Source: Amycolatopsis nalaikhensis
GTDB taxonomy: Bacteria > Actinomycetota > Actinomycetes > Mycobacteriales > Pseudonocardiaceae
Direction of reading: 5' to 3'
NCBI RefSeq assembly: GCF_030264295.1
Contig: NZ_CP127173.1
Coordinates: forward strand, 1,123,501 to 1,187,500
Length of the DNA stretch: 64,000 bases
Under the pieces are notes generated by a model. It had not been told where the DNA came from. It ran no database searches and saw only the letters and a program-made list of their open reading frames with translations. Of the stretch, positions 42,416-51,254 are shown piece after piece. Numbering within the stretch: the stretch's first letter is position 1; every line of letters starts with the position of its first letter. A program made the translations under genes and the position numbers.

Positions 42416-42595
42416 CTAGAGCCGCGCGACGTCCGGCGCCACCGGCGTGTCCCCGAGCAGCGCGCTCCCGGGCACCTCGGTGCGCGCCGGAACGGGCACG
42501 GCCTTCCCCACCTTCACGAACACCGCCGGCTGCGCACACCCGGCAAGGTCCAGCACCAGCAACGGCACGACGAGCAGCACTTTCCGGATCCACAT
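42416..42595 (-). CDS. Small lipoprotein, unknown function
   Basis: A 59-residue protein with a lipoprotein signal (WIRKVLLVVPLLVLDLAGC, Cys20) and a short Pro/Val-rich mature part of about 40 residues. No family is recognised. I chose ATG 42595 so that the signal has the usual length; an in-frame start 9 codons upstream is possible. It is divergent from the ECF sigma gene. Confidence 0.5.
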   Translation of the reverse strand: MWIRKVLLVVPLLVLDLAGCAQPAVFVKVGKAVPVPARTEVPGSALLGDTPVAPDVARL

Positions 42596-42778
42596 GATCG
42601 GCTCACCCCGGTTCCTCTCCACACACTCCCAACCGGCACACGGCCGCCACCACCACCGGGTTCAGGTGTATTTCCCCGCCGGGAACCGGATCTGCTGGAC
42701 GGGGAAAGGAGTCCCCCGATGGCGTACAGGTCCGAAGGGTCGCTCTTGGCTAGGCTGAGTGGGTCAACCGGAGGTGAT

Positions 42779-43339
42779 GTGGACACCACGGCCCTGCTCG
42801 AGGCGGCCGCGCGGGGGGACCAGGCTGCCTGGGACGCCCTTGTCGACCGGTATGCCAGCCTGCTCTGGTCGATCGCCCGCGCGCACCGGCTCGCCGATGC
42901 CGATGCCGCCGATGTCGTCCAGACGACCTGGCTGAAGCTGGTCGAGAACCTGGGCCGGATCAAGGATCCCGAGCGGTTGCCCGGCTGGCTGGCCACCACC
43001 GCCCGGCACGAGTGCCTCCGCCAGATCCGCCGCGCCGACCGGGAACGGCCGACCGACGACGCCGACTGGCGGGTCGATCCCGCGCCCGGCGAAGCCGTCG
43101 ACGCCGCCCTGCTGCTCGACGAGCGCAACGCGGCACTGTGGCGCGCTCTGGAGACGTTGTCCGACCAGTGCCGACGCCTGCTGCGGGTGCTCATGGCCAC
43201 TCCCCCGCCGTCGTACGCCGAGGTCGCCGACGCCCTCGACATGCCGATCGGCAGCATCGGCCCGACCCGGCAGCGCTGCCTGGGCCGGTTGCGGGAACGG
43301 GCGGGCCAGGCCGGGCTCGGGACGGAGGACGGGACGTGA
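42779..43339 (+). CDS. ECF-type RNA polymerase sigma factor
   Basis: A 186-residue sigma-70 group protein. Region 2 is visible (ALVDRYASLLWSIARAHRLADADAADVVQTTWLKLVENLGRIKDPERLPGWLATTARHECLRQIRRADRE), and region 4 is SYAEVADALDMPIGSIGPTRQRCLGRLRE. GTG 42779 follows GGAGGTGAT closely; an ATG 20 codons upstream lacks a site. Its stop overlaps the next gene (GTGA). No classical zinc anti-sigma is adjacent, so the unknown 43336 product may regulate it. A TAGGCT box near 42751 may be its promoter. Confidence 0.9.
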   Translation: MDTTALLEAAARGDQAAWDALVDRYASLLWSIARAHRLADADAADVVQTTWLKLVENLGRIKDPERLPGWLATTARHECLRQIRRADRERPTDDADWRVDPAPGEAVDAALLLDERNAALWRALETLSDQCRRLLRVLMATPPPSYAEVADALDMPIGSIGPTRQRCLGRLRERAGQAGLGTEDGT

Positions 43340-43779
43340 CCGACGAAGAGCTGCTCGACCAGCTGCGCGCGGCCGCCGCGCAGGCCGACCCCGTGCCGGA
43401 CCTCGTGCTGCGGCAGGCGCGGGCCGCCCTCTCCACCCGCGAGCTCGACGCCGAACTCGCCGAGCTCGCGTTCGACACCGACCTCGCCGAGGCTGGCGCC
43501 GTCCGCGCCGCGGGGGACGAGGTCCGCCTGCTGTCGTTCGAGTCGCCGCGGGTGTCCGTCGAACTGCAAGTGGAGTACACCGACGGCCGGGTCGTATTGC
43601 GCGGCCTCGTCACCGGCGCCACCGGCGACGCCGTCATCGAGGTCTCGGGCGAGCACCACACCAGGCCGATCGACGACGACGGCTGGTTCACCGCCACCGG
43701 ACTCCCCCGCGGCGCCACCCGCGTCCGGCTGACCACCCCCGACGGCACCGTGGTCACCACCGGCTGGGCGGGTCTCTGA
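43336..43779 (+). CDS. Unknown protein coupled to the sigma factor
   Basis: A 147-residue protein with no signal or membrane helix. The first 60 residues are helical and charged (TDEELLDQLRAAAAQADPVPDLVLRQARAAL). The rest looks like a beta-sandwich resembling carboxypeptidase-regulatory/Ig-like folds (RVSVELQVEYTDGRVVLRGLVTG...WFTATGLPRGATRVRLTTPDG). The 4-base overlap with the sigma gene implies a linked role. It lacks the HxxxCxxC zinc motif of ZAS anti-sigma factors. Its function is not assigned. Confidence 0.6.
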   Translation: MTDEELLDQLRAAAAQADPVPDLVLRQARAALSTRELDAELAELAFDTDLAEAGAVRAAGDEVRLLSFESPRVSVELQVEYTDGRVVLRGLVTGATGDAVIEVSGEHHTRPIDDDGWFTATGLPRGATRVRLTTPDGTVVTTGWAGL

Positions 43780-43806
43780 CCCCACGCCTTCGGTCATCAT
43801 GGAGAC

Positions 43807-44613
43807 ATGCGGATCACGGCCTGGTGGCGCGGCATCAGTCCCCGGCGTCGCCTGCTGGTGGGCGGGGTCGCGGCCGTCGCCGTGGTCGTGCTCGCCGCGG
43901 CCCTGATCGCCGGCTCCGGCAGCGACGCCGCGCCGCGGGACGGCGTCCCCGACCAGGCGCGGCCCGGGCCGGTGCTGCTCGTCCCCGGCTACGGCGGTGG
44001 CCAGGGCGCACTCGACGAGCTCGCCGCGCGGATCCGGCAAGCGACCGGCCGCGCGACCGAGGTGCTCACCCTGGCCGGGGACGGCACCGGTGACCTCCTC
44101 GAACAGGCTGGCGTCCTGGCCGACGCCGTCGAGCGCGCGTACGCGGGCGGAGCGCCTTCGGTCGACGTCGTCGGCTACTCGGCGGGCGGGGTCGTGGCGC
44201 GGCTGTGGGTCAGCCGCGACGGCGGTGAGCACCAGGCCCGCCGGGTCGTCACGCTCGGCGCGCCGATGCACGGCACCGGCCTCGCCACGGCGGGCGGCGC
44301 GCTGGTTCCGGGCGCCTGCCCCACGGCGTGCGTCCAGCTGGCCCCCGGGAGCACGCTCATGCGGGAGCTCGCCAAGGAGCCGATCCCGTCGACCCTGCCG
44401 TGGCTGTCGATCTGGACCGAACGGGACGAGACGGTCACCCCGCCCGAGTCGGCCCGGCTCGACGGCGCCGTCAACGTCTCGCTGCAGCAGGTCTGCCCCG
44501 GCAACCAGGCCGCGCACGGTGACCTGCCCACCGACCCCGCCGTCACCGAGCTGGTCCTCCAGGCCCTCGGCACCCGGCCGCTGGAAGCACCGACCGACTG
44601 CGTCAGCTCGTGA
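43807..44613 (+). CDS. Secreted or anchored lipase (alpha/beta hydrolase)
   Basis: A 268-residue hydrolase with an N-terminal membrane or signal helix (about 18-38) and a lipase core: LLVPGYGG oxyanion region, nucleophile Ser in VVGYSAGGVVARLW, acidic residue in WTERDETVTPPES and His in AAHGDLPTD. The C-terminal cysteines (CPTACVQ, VCPGNQ, DCVSS) suggest disulfides outside the cell. It resembles LipA/EstA-type extracellular lipases. Its end overlaps the convergent ABC permease by 11 bases. Confidence 0.85.
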   Translation: MRITAWWRGISPRRRLLVGGVAAVAVVVLAAALIAGSGSDAAPRDGVPDQARPGPVLLVPGYGGGQGALDELAARIRQATGRATEVLTLAGDGTGDLLEQAGVLADAVERAYAGGAPSVDVVGYSAGGVVARLWVSRDGGEHQARRVVTLGAPMHGTGLATAGGALVPGACPTACVQLAPGSTLMRELAKEPIPSTLPWLSIWTERDETVTPPESARLDGAVNVSLQQVCPGNQAAHGDLPTDPAVTELVLQALGTRPLEAPTDCVSS

Positions 44614-45445
44614 CGTCCTTCGTCGCGAAGTTCGCCCACGCCGCCCCGAAGAACACCACGATGTAGCCCGCCTGCAGAAGCAGCCCGTGGTCGATGTTGC
44701 GCCACAGCACCGGGTCGCGGAAGAAGTCGATCCACGACAGCCAGTAGTGCGTCGGCAGGTACGGCTTCACGGAAGCGGCCGCGTCCAGGGTTTCCAGCAC
44801 CGAGCTGGTGATCAGCACGGCCAGCCCGCCCAGCGCGGCCCCCAGCGCCGAGTCGGTCACCGTCGAGAGGAACACCGTGATCGCGGCGAACCCGAGCATC
44901 GAAATCACGATGTACGAGACGGCGCCGAGCAGCCGCAGGCCGAGCGCCGACGAGCTGAGCGACTGCCCCGACAACGACGTCACGCCGGTCGGCTGCCCGC
45001 CCGGTCCGGCGACGCCCGGGTTGCCGCCGGTGCCGAACAGGATCACGCCCAGCACCAAGGACGTCAGCACGACGATGACGATCGCCGCGGTCACGTACAC
45101 CGCCAGCGCCACCAGCTTCGCGCCCAGCAACCGGGTCCGGCCGACCGGGCGCACCAGCAGGTACCGCAGGGTGCCGCCGGACGCCTCCCCGGCGATCGAG
45201 TCGCCCGCGACGACGGCGACCGCGATCGGCAGGAACAGCGGCAGCACCAGCGCGAGCGCGGCGGCCGGGAACAACGCGCCGTCGCTCACCACCGCCGACA
45301 GGAACGCGCCGCCCTGGCCCGGCGGCGGCGCGAAGTCCGCCGTCGCCAGGAAGACGCCGACGATCGCGGGCAACAGGCACAGCAGCAGCACGCTGACCCA
45401 CACGCGCGGGCGCAGCACCAGCTTCCGCAGTTCGACGCCGATCAT
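44603..45445 (-). CDS. ABC-2 type transporter permease
   Basis: A 280-residue permease with six membrane helices and the ABC-2 opening MIGVELRKLVLRPRVWV, plus the loop VAGDSIAGEASGGTLRYLLVRPVGRTRLLGAKL, typical of NatB/bacitracin-type exporters. It pairs with the ATPase at 45442 (ATGA overlap). The substrate is unknown. Confidence 0.92.
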   Translation of the reverse strand: MIGVELRKLVLRPRVWVSVLLLCLLPAIVGVFLATADFAPPPGQGGAFLSAVVSDGALFPAAALALVLPLFLPIAVAVVAGDSIAGEASGGTLRYLLVRPVGRTRLLGAKLVALAVYVTAAIVIVVLTSLVLGVILFGTGGNPGVAGPGGQPTGVTSLSGQSLSSSALGLRLLGAVSYIVISMLGFAAITVFLSTVTDSALGAALGGLAVLITSSVLETLDAAASVKPYLPTHYWLSWIDFFRDPVLWRNIDHGLLLQAGYIVVFFGAAWANFATKDVTS

Positions 45446-46353
45446 CCGGCCGCCCCGAACCGGTCCGAACCCGGCCCCGTCACGTCGAGCACGACCTGCT
45501 CCAGCGTCCGCTGCTCGGCGTGGATCGACGTCACCCGCACCCCCGCCTCGACGAGCAGTGCGTTCAGCGCCGCCGGGTCCGCGTGCCGGATGACCAGGCG
45601 GTCGCCGTCGCGGGCTTCGAGCTGGCCGTCGAGCACCGCGGCCGCCGCGGCGGCGTCCGGCGTGCCGACCAGGACGCGGCCGGTCGCCGCCCGCAGCGTC
45701 GCCAGGTCCTCCTCCAGCACGAGCCGCCCGCGGTCGACGACGCCGACGCGCGTGCACAGCTGCTCGACTTCGGCCAGCAGGTGGCTGGACAGGAACACCG
45801 TGGTGCCGCCCGCGTTCAGCTCGACCAGCAGCTCGCGGATCTCCTTGATGCCCTGCGGGTCGAGGCCGTTGGTCGGCTCGTCGAGGATCAGCAGCCGGGG
45901 CCGCCGCAGCAGGGCCGCGGCCAGCCCGAGCCGCTGCCGCATGCCGAGCGAGTACGCCTTCACCGGCCGCTGGTCGACCCCGCCGAGCCCGACCTGCTCG
46001 AGGACGTCGTCGATGCGACGGCGTCGCGTCCGCCGCGGGCCGCCGCGCCCGGCCGCGTCGAGCAGCGCCAGGTTCCGCCGCCCGGACAGGTGCGGGTACG
46101 CGGCCGGGCCTTCGACGAGCGCGCCGACGTCCGGCAGCACCTCGGCGACGCGCTTCGGCACCGGCTTCCCGAGCACCTCGATCTCCCCGCTCGTCGCGTA
46201 GACCAGGCCGAGCAGCATCCGGACGAGCGTGGTCTTGCCGGAGCCGTTCGGGCCGAGGAAGCCGTAGCGGTCGCCTTCGCGGACTTCGAGGTCGACCGCG
46301 TCGACGGCGACGGTGCGGCCGTAGCGTTTGGTCAGCGCGTGCGTGGCGATCAT
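45442..46353 (-). CDS. ABC-2 type transporter ATPase
   Basis: A 303-residue CcmA/DrrA-type ATPase: Walker A GPNGSGKTT, signature YSLGMRQRLGLAAAL, Walker B LLILDEPTNGLDP, H-loop FLSSHLL, and an extra C-terminal domain of about 90 residues common in drug-exporting members. It is coupled by 4-base overlaps to the RseB/LolA-like gene before it and the permease after it. Confidence 0.94.
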   Translation of the reverse strand: MIATHALTKRYGRTVAVDAVDLEVREGDRYGFLGPNGSGKTTLVRMLLGLVYATSGEIEVLGKPVPKRVAEVLPDVGALVEGPAAYPHLSGRRNLALLDAAGRGGPRRTRRRRIDDVLEQVGLGGVDQRPVKAYSLGMRQRLGLAAALLRRPRLLILDEPTNGLDPQGIKEIRELLVELNAGGTTVFLSSHLLAEVEQLCTRVGVVDRGRLVLEEDLATLRAATGRVLVGTPDAAAAAAVLDGQLEARDGDRLVIRHADPAALNALLVEAGVRVTSIHAEQRTLEQVVLDVTGPGSDRFGAAG

Positions 46354-47477
46354 CGGCCGCTCCGGCGCAGCCGGGACAGCTCGTCCGCGACCGCCTTCAG
46401 CACGTCCGGCGTCACCGTCCCGGCCAGCAGGTACGAGCGGCGGGAGACGGCCGAGCGCGCGATCCCCAGCGACAGCGGCGTGATCGACAGCTGCACGACC
46501 GTCCCGGCGGCCAGCTTCACCTGCACCGCCCCGGCTTTCCCGGCGGCGTCGCTCGCCGCGTTGGCGACCGCGCGCGGCACGACGACCACCACGAAGGACG
46601 CGAGCCCGCGGCCGTAGAGCGCGGCGCCCTGGATCCCGCCGAAGTTCGACGAGATGACCGGCCGCCCCGCCAGCGACGACGGCAGCGGGAGCTGGCTGAA
46701 CGCGCCGAGCGCGTCCGAGACGTCCGGCGCGCTCGCCACGGTGAACCCGGACCCGAGGGCGGGCCGCGGCGCTTCGACGACCGGTGCCGTCTGCTCCAGC
46801 TGCTTGAACTCGGTGACCAGGATCGGGGCCGCCTGCCCGCGCGCGGTCACCTCGACGCGCACCGCGACGCCGGTCGCCGGGTCCGCCCAGAGGTCGACGC
46901 GCCCGATCGTCGTGTCCGGGTCGGCCGGGACGAGCCGCAGCCCGGACGCGGCGACACCGGCGACGTTCCGCGCGGGCAGCACGCTCACCGGGTCGTTCTT
47001 CGCGGCCTGGAGGATCCGCCGCGCGAGCTCGGGCGGCAGTAGGTCCCCGGCCCGCGGCAGCCGGACGGCGGGCTCGCCGATCAGCTCCGTCAGGGTGTTG
47101 TCGCCGTAGTCCCACGTGTATTCGCCGTCGGGCAGCCGGTAGACGTCGTGCTCGCCCGCGGTGCCGAGGATGTCGACGCGGTAGCGGTCGGGCCCGGCGT
47201 ACCACGCGCGCATCGGCGTCCGCATCGAGAAGAGCGCGGTGACCGGGGCGAGGTTCGGCAGCTCCGGCAGGGCGAGCGACCCGGCGCTTTCGGCGTAGCC
47301 CTGGTACGGCCGTCCGGCGGAGTCCAGCACCAGCGCGCGCAACCGGGCGGCGTCGATCGATTCGCCGGCCGGGGCGAGCGCGGAGACGAGCGAGGGCACG
47401 GAAACCAGCACCGCGGCGACGGCCGCGACGACCGACCATCGGCGCCGCTTTTCGCGCCGCACCGGCGAGGGTGTCAT
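46350..47477 (-). CDS. RseB/LolA-like secreted or anchored protein
   Basis: A 375-residue protein with an N-terminal membrane or signal helix (about 14-35) and a lipid-binding-like beta fold of the MucB/RseB/LolA group (PDRYRVDILGTAGEHDVYRLPDGEYTWDYGDNTLTEL; VDLWADPATGVAVRVEV). Such proteins sense or carry lipids at the envelope. In actinomycetes this gene commonly heads an ABC-2 exporter operon, as here. A GGAAGAGGTGAT ribosome site precedes ATG 47477. Confidence 0.75.
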   Translation of the reverse strand: MTPSPVRREKRRRWSVVAAVAAVLVSVPSLVSALAPAGESIDAARLRALVLDSAGRPYQGYAESAGSLALPELPNLAPVTALFSMRTPMRAWYAGPDRYRVDILGTAGEHDVYRLPDGEYTWDYGDNTLTELIGEPAVRLPRAGDLLPPELARRILQAAKNDPVSVLPARNVAGVAASGLRLVPADPDTTIGRVDLWADPATGVAVRVEVTARGQAAPILVTEFKQLEQTAPVVEAPRPALGSGFTVASAPDVSDALGAFSQLPLPSSLAGRPVISSNFGGIQGAALYGRGLASFVVVVVPRAVANAASDAAGKAGAVQVKLAAGTVVQLSITPLSLGIARSAVSRRSYLLAGTVTPDVLKAVADELSRLRRSGR

Positions 47478-47655
47478 CCGGCATCACCTCTTCCGTCCTT
47501 TGTACGCCATGCCCCGGGCCCCGGCGCTAGGGTCGAAGGGTGACGACGCCCGTTCATGCAGCCGTCCTGAGCTAGTCGGCTCAGGTCTTCCCGCACGCCC
47601 GCGTCTCCCGCGGGTTCTTCGTCGCGCTCGCTGCAAGAACGGAAACCCCTTTCTC

Positions 47656-48723
47656 GTGCCTCACCTCGTGCTGCCCGGCGAACCCGATCGCCTGCTCTTC
47701 AGCCCACCTTCGCGCCACGCGGTCGCCGCCGACGACCGCCTGTCCGCCGACGCCGCCTTGCGCACCGCGGCCTCCGGCGTCGCCCTGCTCTGGCACGGCG
47801 ACTACCCGGCCGTGCGGCGGCTCCTGACCGCCATGTCCCGGCGGATTCCCGGCCCGCCGCCGGACGACTACCCGCGCTACCGGGCGGACCGCGCCCGCCG
47901 CGCCCGGCTGCTTTCGCTGCTGTACGTGCCACTCGACCCGGGTCACGTCCTCCCGCTGCGGCGGGCCCCGGACGTCCGGGACGCGTGCACCGACGTCTAC
48001 GGCCCGTTGGAAGTCCCCGCCGCGGTTCCGCTGCGGGAGCTGCTCGGCGTCCTCGGCGCGGCCGAGTGGCGCCGCACCGGCATCGCCGTCGCGGCGCTCG
48101 GCGCGCGGATCCACCCGCACTACGGCGTTTTCGCCCCGGTGCGGCAGGAGTACGTCGACCTGGTGGCGGAAACGCCGTTGCCCAGCCGGGATCTCGCCTT
48201 CGACATCGGCACCGGCACCGGCGTGCTCGCCGCCGTCCTCGCCCGCCGCGGCGTGCGGCACGTGGTCGCGACCGACACCGACCCCCGCGCCGTCGCGTGC
48301 GCGACCGAAAACCTGGCCCGGCTGGGGTTCGCCACGTGCACCGAGGTGCTGCGGACAGACCTGTACCCGCCCGGCCGGGCGCCGCTGGTGGTCGGCAACC
48401 CGCCGTGGCTGCCGGGCCGCCCGCGCACCCCGCTCGACCACGCGGTGTACGACCCGGGCAGCCGGATGCTGCGCGGCTTCCTCGACCGCGCGCGCAAGCA
48501 CCTCACGCCCGGCGGCGAGGCGTGGCTGGTGCTGTCGGACCTCGCCGAGCACCTCGGCCTGCGCACCCGCGAGGAGCTGCTCGCCTGGATCGACGCGGCG
48601 GGCCTGCGGGTCATCGGCCGCGTCGACACCGCGCCCCGGCACCCCCGCGCGCTCGACCCGGCGGACCCGCTGCACCGGGCCAGGGCCGTCGAGGTGACGT
48701 CGCTCTGGCGGCTCAGTCCATAG
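47656..48723 (+). CDS. HemK/PrmC-like SAM methyltransferase
   Basis: A 355-residue protein. The C-terminal half is a class I methyltransferase with DIGTGTGVLAAVLARRG and the NPPW motif, which marks enzymes acting on amide, amino or base nitrogens (PrmC, HemK, N6-adenine enzymes). The N-terminal 170 residues form a separate domain. GTG 47656 starts the conserved part; the upstream reading frame lacks family character. The end overlaps folP2 by 11 bases (convergent). Confidence 0.8.
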   Translation: MPHLVLPGEPDRLLFSPPSRHAVAADDRLSADAALRTAASGVALLWHGDYPAVRRLLTAMSRRIPGPPPDDYPRYRADRARRARLLSLLYVPLDPGHVLPLRRAPDVRDACTDVYGPLEVPAAVPLRELLGVLGAAEWRRTGIAVAALGARIHPHYGVFAPVRQEYVDLVAETPLPSRDLAFDIGTGTGVLAAVLARRGVRHVVATDTDPRAVACATENLARLGFATCTEVLRTDLYPPGRAPLVVGNPPWLPGRPRTPLDHAVYDPGSRMLRGFLDRARKHLTPGGEAWLVLSDLAEHLGLRTREELLAWIDAAGLRVIGRVDTAPRHPRALDPADPLHRARAVEVTSLWRLSP

Positions 48724-49591
48724 TGGACACGAGGCCCGCGACCGCCTCCACGGCCTCCCGCGTCTCGCGGACGTTGTGGGCGCGGAAGACCGCGGCCCCG
48801 GCGTGCGCGGCGATCGCCGTGGCGGCCAGGGTGCCCGCCAGGCGGTCGTGGGCCTCGACGTCGAGGGTCTCGCCGATGAGGTCCTTGTTCGACAGCGCGA
48901 CCAGCACCGGCCAGCCGGTCGCGACCAGCCGGTCGAAGTGCCGGAGCAGTTCGAGGCCGTGCCGGGTGCTCTTGCCGAAGTCGAACGTCGGGTCGACGAG
49001 CACGCCACCGCGCGGCACCCCCGCCGCGACGGTCCGCTCGGCGGCGGTGGTCAGCTCGGCGACGACGTCCGCGACGACGTCGTCGTAGCGCGGCCAGAAC
49101 GGCCGGTCCGCGGTCGGCGCCGGGTACGGGTCGGTCCGCACCGGCATGCCCCCGACGTGGGAGCAGACGTACCCCGCGCCGAACTCGGCGGCCACCTCGA
49201 CCAGCTTCGGGTCGGCGCCGGCCCAGGTGTCGTTGAGCAGGTCGGCGCCGGCCTCGCAGACCTGCCGCCCGACCTCGTGCCGCCAGGTGTCGACGCTGAT
49301 GACCAGCCCGGGGTGGCGCTCGCGCACCTCGGCGACGAACGGCACCACCCGGTGGATCTCCTCGTCGACGTCGACCTCGGGGCCCTCGCCGGCCTTCACC
49401 CCGCCGATGTCCACGATGTCGGCGCCCGCCGCGACCGCGCGGTCCACGGCGTCGCGCGCCGCGTTCTCGGCGAAGGTCGCGCCCTTGTCGTAGAACGAGT
49501 CGGGCGTGCGGTTGACGATGGCCATGACCAGTGCGCGGTCGCCGGGCATGCGGCGGCCCCGGAAGACGATTTCCGGCCGGTGTGACGTCAT
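48713..49591 (-). CDS. folP2: Dihydropteroate synthase paralogue, FolP2 type
   Basis: A 292-residue pterin-binding TIM barrel. The opening VMAIVNRTPDSFYDKGATF matches actinobacterial FolP2 (true FolP1 has VMGVLNVTPDSFSDGG), and the ending SNKDLIGETL, FRAHNVRETREAV fits too. Mycobacterial FolP2 lacks dihydropteroate synthase activity, so the role here may be other than folate synthesis. It stands alone without folB, folK or folE. Confidence 0.85.
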   Translation of the reverse strand: MTSHRPEIVFRGRRMPGDRALVMAIVNRTPDSFYDKGATFAENAARDAVDRAVAAGADIVDIGGVKAGEGPEVDVDEEIHRVVPFVAEVRERHPGLVISVDTWRHEVGRQVCEAGADLLNDTWAGADPKLVEVAAEFGAGYVCSHVGGMPVRTDPYPAPTADRPFWPRYDDVVADVVAELTTAAERTVAAGVPRGGVLVDPTFDFGKSTRHGLELLRHFDRLVATGWPVLVALSNKDLIGETLDVEAHDRLAGTLAATAIAAHAGAAVFRAHNVRETREAVEAVAGLVSTMD

Positions 49592-49686
49592 GCTCCCAAC
49601 CCTGCCAGGTCACGGCTCGGTCCGGAACGCCGCGTCCGCGCCCGGGTGCCGGTTATCCTCGGCGCGAACCGAGGGCAGGGGGACGG

Positions 49687-50334
49687 ATGAGCACGACCGG
49701 AGAGGGCGGCACGGCGGAGGCGATGATCGCCGAGGCGAAGAAGGCCCTGTGGGTGATGGTCGGCCTGCTGGGCCTGCTGTGGGCGATCCAGATCGTCAAC
49801 GCGCTCGGCGGCTACGACCTCAGCCGGGAGTTCGGCATCGAGACGCGCGACCCGGCGTCGCTGCCGGAGATCTTCACCGCGCCCCTGCTGCACTACGGCT
49901 GGGACCACATCGAGGCGAACTCGGGCCCGCTGTTCGTGTTCGGCTTCCTCGCCGCCTACCGGGGCGTGAAGAAGTGGCTCGGCGTGAGCCTGCTGATCGT
50001 CGTGGCCAGCGGCCTCGGGATCTGGGTCATCTCGCCGTCGTCGGCGGTCACGGTCGGGGCCAGCGGCCTGGTCTTCGGCTACTTCGGCTACGTCATCGTG
50101 CGCGGCCTGTTCGACCGCCACCCGATCGACATCGTGATCGGCCTGGTGCTGGCGTTGTGCTTCGCCTACCAGTTCACGTCCCTGCTGCCGACCGAGGAGG
50201 GCGTCAGCTGGCAGGGCCACCTGTTCGGCTTCGCCGGCGGCATCATCGGCGGCTGGCTGTTCCGCGACCGCCGTCCCCGGGCGGCCGCCGCCCCGGACGC
50301 GGCGACCACGCTGCTGCCCAAGGACCCCGCTTAG
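49687..50334 (+). CDS. Rhomboid-family intramembrane serine protease
   Basis: A 215-residue protein with six membrane helices. The catalytic serine is in VGASGLVFGYFGY and the histidine in WQGHLFGFAGG, the rhomboid dyad. The HYGWDHIEANSGPLFVFG segment matches the conserved HxxxxHxxxN region. It would cleave membrane helices of unknown client proteins. ATG 49687 follows AGGGGGACGG; a TATCCT box lies at 49654. Confidence 0.88.
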   Translation: MSTTGEGGTAEAMIAEAKKALWVMVGLLGLLWAIQIVNALGGYDLSREFGIETRDPASLPEIFTAPLLHYGWDHIEANSGPLFVFGFLAAYRGVKKWLGVSLLIVVASGLGIWVISPSSAVTVGASGLVFGYFGYVIVRGLFDRHPIDIVIGLVLALCFAYQFTSLLPTEEGVSWQGHLFGFAGGIIGGWLFRDRRPRAAAAPDAATTLLPKDPA

Positions 50335-50337
50335 GCG

Positions 50338-51117
50338 TCACACCTCGCCGAACTCGAACACCGCCCGCACGAACTGGTCCGGGTCGAAGTCCATCGCCTG
50401 GTGCGCCTGGCCCACCATCGGCACGACGTCGGCGCCGGGGATCCGCTTCGCCACGTCCTCGGCCGCGAGGCGCAGGTACTCCGGGCTCTCGGTCCCGGCG
50501 AAGAGCCGGACCGGGATCGTGATCTCGCCGAGCCGGTCGTCGAAGACCATCGCCTCGACCACCTCCAGCTCGCGCGGGATCGTGCGTGCGGCGGCCACGC
50601 GGGCCCGCCAGACCGGCGTGCCCCGCATCGCCTCGACGTCCGCCGCGGGCAGCCGGAGCGCCTCCCGCAGGAAGATCATCAGGATCTCTTCCGGGTCCTC
50701 GGCGGCCCGCATGCGGGCCCGCGCGTCCGGACCGACGACGACCTCCCCCGGCTTCGGCCGCGGCGGCTCGTACGCGACGAGCTTCTTGACCGCGCCCGTC
50801 CGCCGGACACCTTCCAACGCGCACAACGCGCCGTAGGAGTGCGCGACGAGGTAGACGTCGCCCCCGGCCGCTTCGGCCACCGCCGCGATGTCCTCGCCTT
50901 CGCGCCGGATGTCGTACGCGGCGGCCTCCTCCCGGCTGAGCCCGCGGCCGCGGCGGTCGACGAGGTGGAGGCGGTAGCGCGCCGCGAGCCGGTCGCGGAC
51001 CGTGGCCCAGCGCGTGTGGTCCGCGCCGGTGCCGTGGACGAGGACCAGCGGCGGGCCGTCGCCCAGCGTCTCGAACCCGACGACCGTGCCGTCGGCTGAC
51101 CTGACCGAACTCGACAT
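50338..51117 (-). CDS. Alpha/beta hydrolase
   Basis: A 259-residue cytoplasmic hydrolase. It has the LVLVHGTGADHTRWA oxyanion motif, nucleophile Ser in LVAHSYGALCALE, Asp in FAGTESPEYL region and His in VGQAHQAMDFDPD. The substrate cannot be told; related proteins cleave esters, epoxides or C-C bonds. TAGCCT stands 6 bases before ATG 51117 (leaderless). It converges with the rhomboid gene. Confidence 0.85.
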   Translation of the reverse strand: MSSSVRSADGTVVGFETLGDGPPLVLVHGTGADHTRWATVRDRLAARYRLHLVDRRGRGLSREEAAAYDIRREGEDIAAVAEAAGGDVYLVAHSYGALCALEGVRRTGAVKKLVAYEPPRPKPGEVVVGPDARARMRAAEDPEEILMIFLREALRLPAADVEAMRGTPVWRARVAAARTIPRELEVVEAMVFDDRLGEITIPVRLFAGTESPEYLRLAAEDVAKRIPGADVVPMVGQAHQAMDFDPDQFVRAVFEFGEV

Positions 51118-51123
51118 CCCCCG

Positions 51124-51129
51124 AGGCTA
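51124..51129 (-). promoter_or_regulatory. -10 box TAGCCT, leaderless start
   Basis: Minus-strand TAGCCT, 6 bases before the hydrolase ATG. Confidence 0.45.
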
Positions 51130-51254
51130 ACGACGCCGGCCGCGGTTCCGGCCGTCCCGCACCGAAGACCGCGCCATCGGGCAGCCGCTGTGAGGTCCCT
51201 GTGGATCGGGCCGCGCGGGCTGCCGATCCGCCGCCGCTGTGGTGGTCTTGAGGC

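Noticed and set aside
47581..47655. Minus-strand peptide tail reading ATKNPRETRACGKT before a stop, upstream of the HemK-like gene
   Set aside because: It looks conserved in style but has no start, no continuing frame with family similarity, and cannot be tied to a known gene.
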